Shown here: one piece after another, positions 46,001 through 58,600 of the stretch
Layout: every line of letters starts with the position of its first letter
How positions within the stretch are numbered: position 1 is the first letter of the stretch
Assembly (NCBI GenBank): GCA_964023205.1
Contig: OZ026847.1
Coordinates: forward strand, 7,686,819-7,750,818
Source of the DNA: Lutraria lutraria
Taxonomy: Eukaryota > Mollusca > Bivalvia > Venerida > Mactridae
Reading direction: 5' to 3'
DNA length: 64,000 bases
Notes under the pieces: model-generated
Databases searched by the model: none
What the model saw: only the letters and a program-made list of their open reading frames with translations
Told to the model about the DNA's origin: nothing
Made by a program: the position numbers and the translations under genes

Positions 46001-49000
46001 GTATGGTATTACCTCAACTTATTGTTTTCACCTGAGAATACATACACATTCTCTGTCAAGTCTAGAGTTGCTGTTGTATGCTGTAGACCTCTTACAAGAC
46101 CATTAAAATATTCTGTCATCATCATTGAATAACCATACACACCTGAACTTGTTCTGGACCATCATGTCTGGTTTTACTTTTATAAATCTTACATATCTAG
46201 ACACTTCTTCAGACATCATACTAGTGTGGTTACAAGTGCACAACTAATTATGTCTCCACTATGTACCGTATACATGTACATGTATGTCACCCACCTGCTG
46301 TGATATTATGGTTCTTGAATAAATACAAAATACATAATATAATCTAAGGATTTATTCTAATAACAAAAAGGTAAAATTTAATGCAAAACGACAAAATTCA
46401 GATAAAAGTAAAAACAGATTAATATCATAAACTAAGTAAAATATCTGTTTCTATGTAAACACAATTTGTAAAGACATAAAACCATTTTTTTGTATAATGC
46501 ATAAAACATGCATTTAAATATCTCGTAAAATAAACAAAATTATCTTGACTTATCAGTAAATATTTGTCATGTAGCACACTAAACAAATATAAACAAGTTT
46601 TTTACAAAAATGTAATTATCTTGCCAACATTAAATTACTAGGTTCTTTAATAACTAATTTTATATATTAAAACATACTCTGATAACAAAATATGTCCAGA
46701 AAATAGATGAAGAAATACATTGATGTATAACAAGACTACATCAGCTGTTCACACGGATGATAATTTATGTCAATCTCTCAAAAATAATTGTACCGGTATA
46801 TTGATATTATCTTTTGCTACTGATATTGACAGACTTAGAGAAACAAAATTTCTCTACAAAAGGTAAGGACAATAAACACAAAATACAAGTTTATATAAAC
46901 TATTCATATACTCAGTCTACTGTTAGTTGATATATGAAGTAAAGCATATACACAAAATTAATAGCTACTAGTATTGATAAAATATAAGATCTTTTGTAAA
47001 ACAAGAAAAAGCATGTTAATGCAGGTAATGTAAAAACTTTTATGTAAAAGCATAGTAAATCAAAAAAATAATAGTTGTATGACTAGCAGAAAACATGCAG
47101 AATAAATGAACATGTAATACTTTAACTATATACAATGCATAATGTTTGATTAATGATCACAGGGATCAGTTTGTAGCAGAAATCACACAACATAAACTCA
47201 TCATAATAATACTATCGAGGGATAATTACTGTTAGTGTCAATAAATGAATACACACAAGTAAACTTCACTTACGGTATTGTGTGGATGACTTCATATTTG
47301 TTGTCATTTCTTTGTTTATTTATCAATGATCAGGGCTTTTTTCACAGGTAGGGGAAGGGGCCTTTTCATCAAATTTTGGGGAAAATAATGCCTAATTTTT
47401 GCATAAGGGGAAGAAAAAACTTAATGCAAATTGAATTTTTGGGGAAAACTGTATGATTTTAAGGAATTTTCCTAAGGGCTACCTATTAACGGCCCCTGCT
47501 ATAAAAGGAAAAAAAGCCCTGATAATATACCAACACATCTATAACTACATGTAAAAAATTGACTAGAGACATGATCATGCAGGCCTTATGCCATTTTTGG
47601 GTCTGGTATTCATTATTCCACATATTCTACAAGTAAAAAAGTATAATATTTTTCCCCATTGTGAGAACAATTTACCCATATCAATAAATTAAAAGTATGT
47701 TAATCTTTAAAAAAATGCCCTTATGTGGTGTTACACAACGTAAATTTTCCCCATTAAGGAGACTTGATACCTGTTTCCCAAAATAACAAAAAAGGGCTGT
47801 CACTAGGACCCTAAATCATTTGTTAATTGTCCCATAAACAAATGATTACCAGTATAAATTCGTAGTAAGTGGTTATTTCTAAGGGAACTTATTTCTCCAT
47901 TTCTGCGGTTGATCTCACATTTATAAAATGCTTGACTAAGATGTCAAGAGCTGTTTAAGAATACCATGTAATAAAGACATTATAACTTATATAAGTTGTG
48001 ATATTTTTGTTATTCTTTAGTTTGAGCACTGCAGGCTCAGGTTTGCTAAAAACAAAGCATTTCAGTTAATTCAGACAAAGTAACAAAACCAGTAATCATG
48101 CTTCATCATTTTGTCTGATGGTGTAGAGTCACATGTTAATAGCATTCCTATTTTATAAAAACAAGATGTGTTTTATAAACAACATGCCCCCTTCGGTTGC
48201 CCTTTAACTTGAAAATGCACAGGTCCTGTAGAGATTGTCATGATGAACCAAGATATGAAGTTTGATGATTGTAGGTGGTAGCCTTTTGATTGAATAGGCA
48301 AAGTTAAAGTTTGGTACAGGCAAACAAAGGCCCGTAAATCTGCTAAAAATGATCGAATCACAAGTCCCTGACAATATGTGCTGGTGAACTTGGTGCCAAT
48401 AGTTCTATCAAAGTTTGGTAAAAATCACTTGAGAAATCCAGAAGAAGTTGCAAACAAAAGAGTATTTCTGTATATATTACATATGCACAAAATAAACAAA
48501 GGGCCATAATTCCGTCAAAAATGATTGAATCACAAAACCCGGATTATATGTGTGGGGTTCTTGGTAACAACAAGTCTGTTGAAAGTTTCGTTAAAATCCC
48601 ATGAAAAATGTAGGAGTAGTATCCTAAAAGAAATGTAGGAATTTTTTTAAACACAATAACCCTGTGACCTTGACTTTTGACCTACTGACCTGAAAATGCA
48701 CAGGTCCTGTAGAGGTTGTCATGAGGAACCTACATATGAAGTTTGATGAATGTAGGTGTAAGGGTTTTGATTTTATAAGGCAAGGTTAAAGTTTGGTACA
48801 AACAAACAGAGAAACAGTGAGACCAAAAACAATATGCCCCCGATCTATCGATGCGGGGGCATAAAAATCGAATACAACTGAAAGAAAAGTGCTCCAGGCT
48901 AAGCCTTGGGGACAAACTGTTCTAATATTAGTACCAAGATGTATAACCAGTTAATCTAGACTAGTCAACCATGTTGTTTGTAGATAACCATTCTTATTCG

Positions 49001-49027
49001 TTGTTACTCTGGTTACAAATTCGTTTG
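46001..49027. repeat. 3' flank of the folate-receptor-like gene: AT-rich DNA with two repeat patches
   Basis: 46320-47300 is AT-rich without a recognisable feature. 47333-47522 is an AGGGCTTTTTTCACAGG ... AAAAAAAGCCCTG inverted patch with GGGGAAAA words; relatives with similar words lie at 34404-34625 and 50870-51300. 48165-48870 is a minus-oriented bivalve-type repeat containing CATGCCCCC, CCTGAAAATGCACAGGTCCT twice, AAAGTTTGGTACA twice and CGATGCGGGGGCATA. No exon seen. Confidence 0.5.
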
Positions 49028-52000
49028 TCAGTTTCTGTAAACAATTCCTGATATAAACAGTGATATAATCAGTAAATAACTTGGATATTGTAAGTTGGTG
49101 GCTGCATCAAACACAGTAGGGTCATACTTGAAGCAATATTTACTGTTCACTACTTTGAAATTTTGAGCTTCACAGAAAGCTGTCCCATTGCCATAAATCT
49201 CTCCTGAAAAACCAAAGCATCATGTGTTAGATATTATGATAAATATTATACTAAAACAGTCTGCGAAATTAGCAGTTGTCATGTTGTATGGGACAACCAA
49301 TTTGTAATTCGGACAACCAAAATTTTGGGTCGGACAACCAATTTTCCTTTATAATTCAAAGAAAATCAGCTCAAATTTCTGTTTCGGGCAACTACATTTC
49401 AAACCTTAATTTCACAGACTGCTAAAACTTTCAACATTTGATATGTATATCAAGGGGCAAAAAGAAGCCTCAGATCATTTCAATTTGCAAATCTTGAACA
49501 AAATAAGTTGTTCCAACAGTCTAGTGGCTTTCCATTTGTGTGGATGATTTCATGTAATATGAACACATACATTTTGTAATGTAAACATACAAGGGGTGTT
49601 CTAAGAAATAATGCCATCTTTGTTTTGTTTCCTCGAAATCGTGCGATGTATACTTAAAACAATTTAGTGTTAAAGACACAACATGTGTATAGAAAGGAGG
49701 TAATGACTGGTGAGTGGTTTCCCTTAATCTTTAAACTGCATTCAGCTCAGGGAGATTTTTAAAAATAATTGATATTAAATGGTGTTTTTAAAGATTTTGA
49801 ATGAAGCCAGATGAATCTTTTATCAGTCCAGATAAGAAACTTCAAAATGTATGAAGACTTAGGTTCTTATATTTTGACCCAATATGACCCATGTTCGAAT
49901 GTGTCACACATATCTTTAAGGCAAACATTCTGACAAGATTTGGTGAAGATTGAATCAAAACTGTGGCCTCTGGAATGTGTTTATTTAATTTGACCTCTTA
50001 ACCTAACCCCAAATGACACATTATCATTCAAACCTGAAAATTTTGCAAATACAACATTCTGACCCAGTTTTGTGAAAATCTAACTAAAAATATGGCCTCT
50101 ATTGTATTCACAGGGCAAAAGATGATGATGTACGACAAACAAAGACTGATCATAAAAGCTCACCCTGAGCACTTTATGCTCATGTGAGCTAAAAAACACT
50201 TAAGTCTTGTATGTAGGAGAACCAATATTAGTGACATTATTTTTGGAACACCCCTCGCATATGCACTATACAGGTAATCAATAAGGTAAAATGGCATTTT
50301 TAGTGAAGCAAGTTTCTTATGTTTCTATACTTTGAATTATTAACAGATGAAAACTGTCATCTTTTACATCGGAAGAAATGGGTAACATCTTTAAATAAAA
50401 AAGAATGACATCTTACCTATCTTAGTTCCCTTGAAAAAAGCATCCCTGCAGGATGAGTAAACTGAACGACAGAATGTTTCACAAACATGAACTTTACCTC
50501 TGAAATACAAAGGAATATATGAAAGTTCTAGAATTGTTACTCATTCAATATAAGGCCATGATCTTTAAAAAAATGTTTGTTTGTTTTGATGTAACCCAGA
50601 GAAATTTCAGTGGATAGGTACATTTTAGGAACTTTTTTTTTGTACTATTTATTTTTTATATTTAACCCAAAATACATGTCAGAATACTAAATTCTAGGGG
50701 CTTTTTTGGAGGGTGTGTGGGTAGCGTTACGGCAAACAATTTCTTTTAAAAGATGGCCTGATTATCTTGTATTATAGATAATAAACTCTACAAAACAAAA
50801 CTTTCTAACTTTACCAGTTATTGAAACATATCTATCAACATAGATTATCAGTTGTAAATTATTGAATTGAAATGGGACAGATTGCACGGGGCCCCATTCC
50901 CCTGTCTGAAAATATATATTTCCCCCTAAATTCATATAAATTCCCCTTTAGTAGAATATTTCATTTTCTTAAAAATACTTATGGTAGGATATCATAGGCA
51001 CCAAGGTTACAACCCATGGTAATTCAATGTAGTATTACTAGTAAGGATATGTATACATTGTCATGATATTATCCCACTTTTCCCCCTCAGGATGCAATTT
51101 TCTACTATCTAAGGGATCCGCCATTTTCCCCTAAAGCAGCCCTTTTTAAGGTTTTTGGGAAGAGTGGCAGGGCCTTTTTTGAGGGGAATTTTGCATCAAA
51201 CATAGGCAAAATGGGGAAAAAATTACTTTAAGTATTAGTAAACAAGCACAGTGTAAAAAGATATTTTGATTGGGGAATTTCTTTTCAAATTTGGGGAAAA
51301 ATATCATTGCCAGCTTTCAAGGCCTAATTTACAAAGTAGCCTCCCTTGATTTTCGGTCGAAGGGAAGCTTGTGATCAAATTTCGATTATGTCCCTTAGAT
51401 AAGGTCCCTAGATAAACCATTTAAGACCCTAGATAACACTGAAATCAGTAGAATCACGGTTCATTAAGCAAGACGCGCATTGCGCCCGCAGGCATGATCT
51501 TATCAGTGGTTCATCAAATACAGTAAAACAATGACAGAAAGTGATATCATGAAGAACTTGACTTATACTTGTATTATTTAACGTTATTTGTTAGTTGTTG
51601 GGTAACTACAGCCAAGCTTAACATGTTTTATAATAAAATAACCATTGATGTACGCTTTATTATATTTATTCTGCTAATAACAAGTTTTCTTTGACAAGGT
51701 GAAAATTTAGTTAATTCTAATTTTGTTAATATGTAGATAAATAGATTTTAAAATCCATTCTGTTTCATTCATTCTGATTTTTATCGACAAATGTTACTTT
51801 AAACAGCGTCAGATCCAGGATTTCAGGGGCATAATATTTTGGAAAGTATGCTATTTCATTGAATGATTTTTCATTTATTTAGGAGGTGGGGGGGGGGCTG
51901 AATTCGCTTGTGTTAAATAACTAGTTATATTTTATCGAGTATAAATTCAGATATATCAAGGACTTATATACATACATGTATGTATATAAGTCCTTGGATA

Positions 52001-55000
52001 TATATAACATCCCTTTTAGATAAATAAACTGTAAAAAACTCTCTGATCAAACCACTAAGTCTAACAATCATTTTTTGGCTTAAAATAAGTTCGATGTTAA
52101 TTATCATAGTAAAATATGACATGTCTACATATAACACATGGGCCTGGTATAATTCGCATCATTTTTTACCAATTTAAATAGCATGTAGTAATAAAATCCA
52201 ATACAGGTCATGGTTCAGTGAGCTAATTATATATATTGCACTTACGGTCAGTATTAACTGGGACCATTATACACATGTATATTGATAATCACGTTAATTG
52301 GCGATGTAATCTGCATTCATCTATAAATGTTGATCCGTCTTACTATATGGAAACAAATTTAATTATTTTATATTTTTATGACAGGGTTGTGCTCAACAGC
52401 TAATTTAAAGGCATTCATTATGTTTCTATACTTTAATTCTGATGCTTATCTTTTCGCACTTTGTTTTGTTAAAATTATCTATATGTGTATATTGGTCCCA
52501 GGAATTATGTTTTTAAAGATCACAAAATGAACAAAATACATCTTAATCAAGATTAATGATCTTTAGTTATAAATTGAAAAAAATGATAAATTATGCTTGA
52601 ATTAGTAGTTTCATTATATTAAACAGTAAAAATGTTGATTCACAATCTGACACTAACATCTAAGCTATACATATACTGTATATATCCGCATACTGATTTT
52701 ATCTCTAAAGCCATGCTACCTGGTTACGGGAATATACAAATAACTATAATTATCATGTAGGTACCTTATTACGAGAAACAACACGTTTCCAAAACTGGTC
52801 AATTCAGATCGCACATGGAAGCAAGAAAATGTTAGAAATATTAATACATTAATATTCAATATGAATCAGCAAAGAATCTAGCTTGTGCACGTAACTCGGA
52901 AAATGTGATGCTAAAATTACAACATGGCTATCGTGGTGTTTGAATATCCACTATTATGTCTAGTTACAGAAATTTCTTTGTATGTTAATTCACAATGTAT
53001 TTATAATCTGGCCCGGCAAGGATAACTTAAATTTGTAACGATCAAGGAAGCAATAAGACAGAATAAAACATAATTGAAATTTATATCATTATAAAGAAGA
53101 AAGATGCAAAATTGTGCACATAACTGGGAAAATATTGTACTTAAATGTATATTGCAAAATGACTTTCTCGGTGCTTGACCAGTTTTAGGAATTTCCTTTA
53201 ATGTTTTTAAAAATCTAGACCGACAAGGATAATTTTGTAACGATCAGGGAATCAAGAAGATAAAATACAACATAATTGAAATTTATATCATTATAAAGAA
53301 GAAAGATGTAAAATTGTGCACATAACAGGGAAAATGTTGTGCTTATATTGCAAAATGACTTTCTCGGTGCTTGAATTCCGCCATCTTGCATAGTTTTAGG
53401 AATTTTCTTATATGTTAATATACAATGTTTTTAGAAATTTTGACCGACAGGGATAATTTTGTAACGATCAGGGAAGCAAGAAGATAGAATACAACATAAT
53501 TGAAATTTATATCATTATAAAGAAGAAAGATGTAAAATTGTGCACATAACAGGGAAAATGTTGTGCTTATACTACAAAATGTCTTTCTAGGTGTTTGAAA
53601 TTCCCACTTTTGCTTAATTTTAGAAATTTCCTTCTTTGTTCATATAAAAAATCTAGACCGACAGGGACAATTTTGTAACGATCAGGGAAGCAAGAAGATA
53701 ATGTATAACATAATTAAAATTTATATCATTATAAAGAAGAAAGATGCAAAATTGTGCACATAACAGGGAAAATGTTGTGCCTTTATTATTAATAAAGTTA
53801 TTACAAGTTAAATAAATACTTCCTCTATAACTCTATATAGAGCACCTGTCACCGCCATGTCATCGATATCGCAAAAAAAGTCGATTTTCAAGGGGGACAA
53901 CTTTCCCGATAAGCCAACTGATAAGCTCTGAAAGCTGGCAATGATACGAATGGGGCAGAAAAACAGCCCCAAATTTGACATAATAAAAGGGCTTTAAAGG
54001 TGAAAAAAATGCTGGATCTCAAAAGTGTATTCTATAATAAGAAAACATAGACTTACTCTTTATACCAGTGGTATTGGTCTGGACTACAGAAGAAACACAT
54101 CATGTAATTAATTTTGTTTCTACAATCTTGTGAAGCCTCATATAATGGTAACAAGATTGATGAAAAAACAGAAGTGACTTCAGTTCTCTTACAACATGAG
54201 CTGTGAGTATACCATGAACAGTTCACTAAACCTCCTTCATACATAGCATATCTTGTACTTTCTGTAACAAATAAATCATACATAATCGTATTAATGTATT
54301 TTTTTCTATAATAGCACCAATTTTTGACTAAAAGGGTCAATTGTCTCAGTAGGAGATGCTACAATTTTAATAGGATAGAAAAACTTAGTTCTAACTGGAA
54401 TATGACCTCCTGAACTGAAAGTGGACTCTAACCTAACAGCAAAATTGTTGAAACTAATGATAGTTAACTTTCAACTAATCAAAATTGCTACATGCATAAA
54501 TTTGATAAATAAACATATATATACACAAGGTCTTCTAAATAAAAGCTGAGGCCATAATATGCATCAATTGGTCCCAGATGAAGGTAAAGATTTAACCAAA
54601 CAAGATGTGTTTTCGTAACACAATTAATGCCCACTCCAGGTGACCTTGACCTACTGACCTTAAAATACACCTGTGGAGAGATTGTCATGAGAACCAACAT
54701 AATGAAGTTTGATGAATGTAAGAGGAAGCGTTTTGATTTTATAGGCAAGGCTAAAGTAAGTTCTGGGTACCATAACTATATTGGTCTTTTTTATTTCGTC
54801 TTGTTGACCACTTTATTTGTATGGAGTTTTCCTCTTTCAGGCGTCTATTAAAGCAGATCATTTCACATGGTTTCCGGAATGCTATACAGACTTTAAAATC
54901 CAAAGCAATTACGATGAAAATTGTGAAATTAAGGGTAGTCTGCAACAACGGCAAAATATTGAATACCTTTTGCCTAATGAAGGTATATTTTAATAAGGTC

Positions 55001-55582
55001 ATATTGATAGATTTTATTTTTAGTAATTCACCGCACTGTACACAAGTTTTACGGAAATTTGTGCATTTCATAGGAAAATGACCATGACTCAAATTGAGTC
55101 GTTTACCTGTTAGCTTTTAAAGAATAAGAGACATTGACGATGAACTGCAATATAATGCACACATCATCGTCAAATACCTTTGACTAGGCTAAAGTTTGGT
55201 ACAAGCAGACAGACAAACAGGCAAAAACAATACATCCAGATCTATTGATACAGTGGCACAAAATGGTTAGATTTAATAGAAATTCATAGCTACATTTCAC
55301 TGCGGGGACGGGAATGAACAATTTAATATAGTAAGAATAATGTTTTATTTAATATCTATTTTAGTATTTATTAGAAATAGAATTTCATATTATTTTGTGC
55401 AGTACAGACAACAGTTTTTTGCGGTTTTTGCATACTTTAACAATTTGGAAAACAATTCAGTTACCAAAGTAAGTGCATGGCTTCTTATCCTCATGATATT
55501 CAATGACAGTCTCCTTACAAACAATGACTTTAACAGACAAACAGAAGACAAATAAAATAACTAGGCCCGTCCAAGCAGCCAT
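49028..55582 (-). CDS. Folate-receptor-like cysteine-rich protein, four exons, complete
   Basis: Exons 55465-55582, 54057-54261, 50417-50499 and 49028-49203 join in consistent phase (donors GTAACT, GTAAGT, GTAAGA; acceptors GTTACAG, ATTTCAG, TTTTCAG) into 193 aa. The N-terminus MAAWTGLVILFVFCLSVKVI is a signal peptide. The middle carries the folate-receptor/riboflavin-binding type pattern: NCSWYTHSSCCKRTEV, INYMMCFFCSPDQYHWYKEG, VCETFCRSVYSSCRDAFFKG, TAFCEAQNF. The C-terminus LQYPSYLLIISLFISGIVYR is hydrophobic, suggesting a membrane or GPI anchor. It would act outside the cell or at its surface; the ligand is unknown, and the folate-binding residues cannot be judged here. It is shorter than vertebrate folate receptors. 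Introns 2 and 3 hold transposons, including the 2.65-kb element. It shares a 91-bp promoter with ALG3. Confidence 0.85.
49590..50257. mobile_element. mariner-like TIR element carrying a GGGTCA-type repeat
   Basis: Left end CAAGGGGTGTTCTAAGAAAT then AATG; right end CATTATTTTTGGAACACCCC then TCG. These are inverted. TA precedes the left end, but the right flank reads CATA, so the duplication has drifted. 49860-50195 inside is a minus-oriented piece of the GGGTCA/GCTCACATGAGC repeat family, so a second insertion is nested here. It lies in intron 3 of the folate-receptor-like gene. Confidence 0.65.
51305..53943 (-). mobile_element. 2.65-kb non-autonomous TIR element, right copy (inverted)
   Basis: Starts CATTGCCAGCTTTCAAGGCC and ends CTCTGAAAGCTGGCAATG. 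Along its whole length it is the reverse complement of 11096-13749 with scattered differences, including the internal tandem array (about 52880-53790), the G run near 51886 and the ATACATACATGTATGTATAT palindrome near 51968. It sits in intron 2 of the folate-receptor-like gene. No transposase ORF. Confidence 0.88.
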
Positions 55583-55673
55583 ATTTGTTTATTTACTATA
55601 TTGATTGTTGTGAAATTCACAGAAGAGGAAGTTTTACGAAACACGGAAGTAACTTTGCCACGTGACATTCAAA
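55583..55673. promoter_or_regulatory. Bidirectional promoter between the folate-receptor-like gene and ALG3
   Basis: Only 91 bp separate the two divergent start codons. It contains an ETS-type CGGAAGT at 55644-55650 and a CACGTG E-box at 55659-55664 (context GCCACGTGAC). A YY1-type AAAATGGCGGCC (55671-55682) overlaps the ALG3 start. No clear TATA box at a usable distance is seen for ALG3. This motif set is typical of TATA-less housekeeping promoters. Transcription starts are not known from sequence. Confidence 0.7.
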
Positions 55674-58600
55674 ATGGCGGCCTCCGTCAAAAAACAGATG
55701 TGGAGAAAATTTAAAAGAAATTTTAATCCTATGTCGATATTTCGATATGCATTTGATCCAAATCTGTGTGTTCCTGTTATGTTTTTGCTTTTCATCGCAG
55801 AGAGCATTGTGTCTATTGTCGTCATCAATAAAATAAAATGTAAGCAAACTTTTAATTTTAACCCGTTATTTTTTCTGTCACTAAATCTGCATTACCAGTA
55901 AGGCAGTAGTAAGTAGCCTGCCTAATTTCTTGATTTGTCAGTTATTTATTCGTGCTAAGTGACTTAGATATAACCATCCCATGATTATTTATCGATTGAT
56001 CATTCTGTAATCAGTGCTTCAGATAGATTTTTTATGCAACATATGCATATGATTATGAAAATAGGCTAAGCCTGTTGAACGGAGAAGTCGAGCACTATTT
56101 GAAAGGAACGAGATTGCTCGAGCGCCTTACGTAAAACAAAAAGTGACGTCATTCTACTTCCTGTCAAGTGTTTGTGCGCAGACTTTATGCACTCGCTTTT
56201 CACACATTCAGCAAAAGCGTTTGTATTTTTTAACTAAAGCTTTTTTTTGGAAAAAAAAGATTCAAATATTTTTTATTTCTATTTCTTGTAAACAGATAGA
56301 AAAAATAAATGTAAGTGATTAATTTTATTACGATGTAAAAAAGTATGCCAACATGAGAACTTGTTGTTACAAACAAAATAGCCGCCAAAATGGCAGCCTC
56401 CATGATTTGGAAATGAGATTTTCGGCGATAGGTAATACATTTGAAATTGTTGTAATTTACATTGAACCTTTTCTAACGTATGCATTGTCTATAGCCGGGC
56501 AAGGCCAAAGCCCGGGGCCCGATTGCGGGCCCCAGTCTTTGACTTCCCGTATTAGTGGAAGATATTGAGACAGACCTCGTCCTGCACACAGGTGGCAGTA
56601 TCAGTGCTTGGTCCAAAAAAAAAATTCCTGTCACTGATTTTATATATACTATCAAGATAAAAAACCTACTATATGTCTATATGCCAACCATGTAGAACAT
56701 TGCATTTCATTGTTTCAGCATAAAAGATGTGCTCTGAAGGATAATCGCTACACATATCATTCAGATAAACTATAAGATATATTCATTCCCACCGAAAATC
56801 TCATTCAGTTATATCTAATAACTGCGAAATGGTAAAACAGTGTTCCTTTCGTTATTTAACTTTGCTGCAGGTCATTTAGCGTCAAGTGCAAGTGATGTAT
56901 CAAAAGATCTAATTGGTCAGATATATGTTTACAATGGACTGCCCATTTCATGTCGACCAGTCAGATTGCTGATCAATGATCTTTTGTCTTCATTTTTATA
57001 TAATGATGTTATAAAAATAAAAACATAAGATCATTGATGTGGTTATTAATATTCCATGGCATTAATGTATGTCTGCACAATACAAATATATAAAACATTT
57101 CTATAAGACGAGATGAACTAATTTTTCTGCTTTTCAGACACAGAAATAGACTGGGTTGCATACATGCAAGAGGTAGAAGGTGTAATAAATGGAACATATG
57201 ATTATTTTCAATTAAAGGGTGACACTGGACCTCTGGTGTAAGTTAACAATATTTGGATAAAATATTTTGTAAAAAATTGTTTGAACGATGTCACATGTCA
57301 TATCAAGGGAAACAACTCTTACTGTCTTTTTTTCTAAAATTAGCTGATATGTTACAAAACTGCATTTTCAGGCCCTTATCATGGCATACATGCTTACTAA
57401 TCCTAATAAACAATTATATTTGCGATAGCTTTTAAAGTTAACCAACTTTATATTTTTCTAAGAATATTACAATCTGTTAAATTAAAGACTTATGGGTACC
57501 ATAAAATTCCTATTAAAGGTCCCTGGGACTTAACATTTTCTTAAGGGGGGGGGGGGGGGGGGATTTTTTTTCCTAAATCATAAATGAGTGAGAATGGTTA
57601 AAACTGAGCTATGCAGCGTTTATTTAAGTTTACAACATCAATAAATGGCCTATTTAAGTGACCTTAAATGTGTTCATCTATTAAAGGTTTAATGGATATA
57701 TTTTTGTTTAAAAGAAGGATTTACCTTTCAGGACTTGATGAGTATATTGTTTTTCAAAAGGAAAATAGAAAATTGGAGGGGGGCTTTATAAGGGTAGGCC
57801 CTTTTATAGGAATTCTACAGTAATTGAAGATCAATGGAAGACCCTGTACATGTAGTAATTATGTTTTTTTAAAGGCCTTAATTACAGAATTGTTCTTACT
57901 TTTCATTACAGGTACCCAGCTGGATTTGTTTATATATTCTTAGGAATGTACCATGTGACAGACCATGGTACAAATATACGACTTGCCCAATACATGTTTG
58001 CAGGAATATATCTCATTTCACTTCTAGTGATATTTGACATTTATAGGAGAGTAAAAAAGGTAAGAATTTTATTGTCATATTTTTTATTTGGTATCAAAAT
58101 ATAATTCAAATTATAGCTATATTTGCTTATAATAATGTGATTTTACTCCGAAGAATTAAATATTGAAAATACAGTACAACCTCTGTAGAGCAACAACCTC
58201 TATGAGTTATATCACACCTTCAAAATTTCACTGAGCTGATATTTACTATAAATATAAACTCTACCGGTATTGAGCAACATCCTCTATACAACGGCCAATA
58301 TTTGCATCTCCCACAGGGTGTTGCTCTACAGAGGTCGTACTGTACTGGTAACATGTTAAGTGTTTATTACTTTTGAAATTCTGTATCTTTTATTTAGATG
58401 ATAAAATATATGCATGTATCTCATGTAAATCACTAAATGAGCTTAAATTTCAAATTCTTATTATCATCAAAAGCATTAAAAATGAAACTGAATTGTTTAC
58501 TTCATTATTGACACTAATATGCAAGATTTGTGTGATTAATATTATTTAATACAATGAATCTTTATGAATTTTTTCTTCAACACTGAACTCATCTTTTTGT

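Noticed and set aside
54751..55092. 113-residue minus-strand ORF in the promoter-side intron of the folate-receptor-like gene
   Set aside because: Lies in intron 1; the true exons join in phase across it and it has no recognisable domain.
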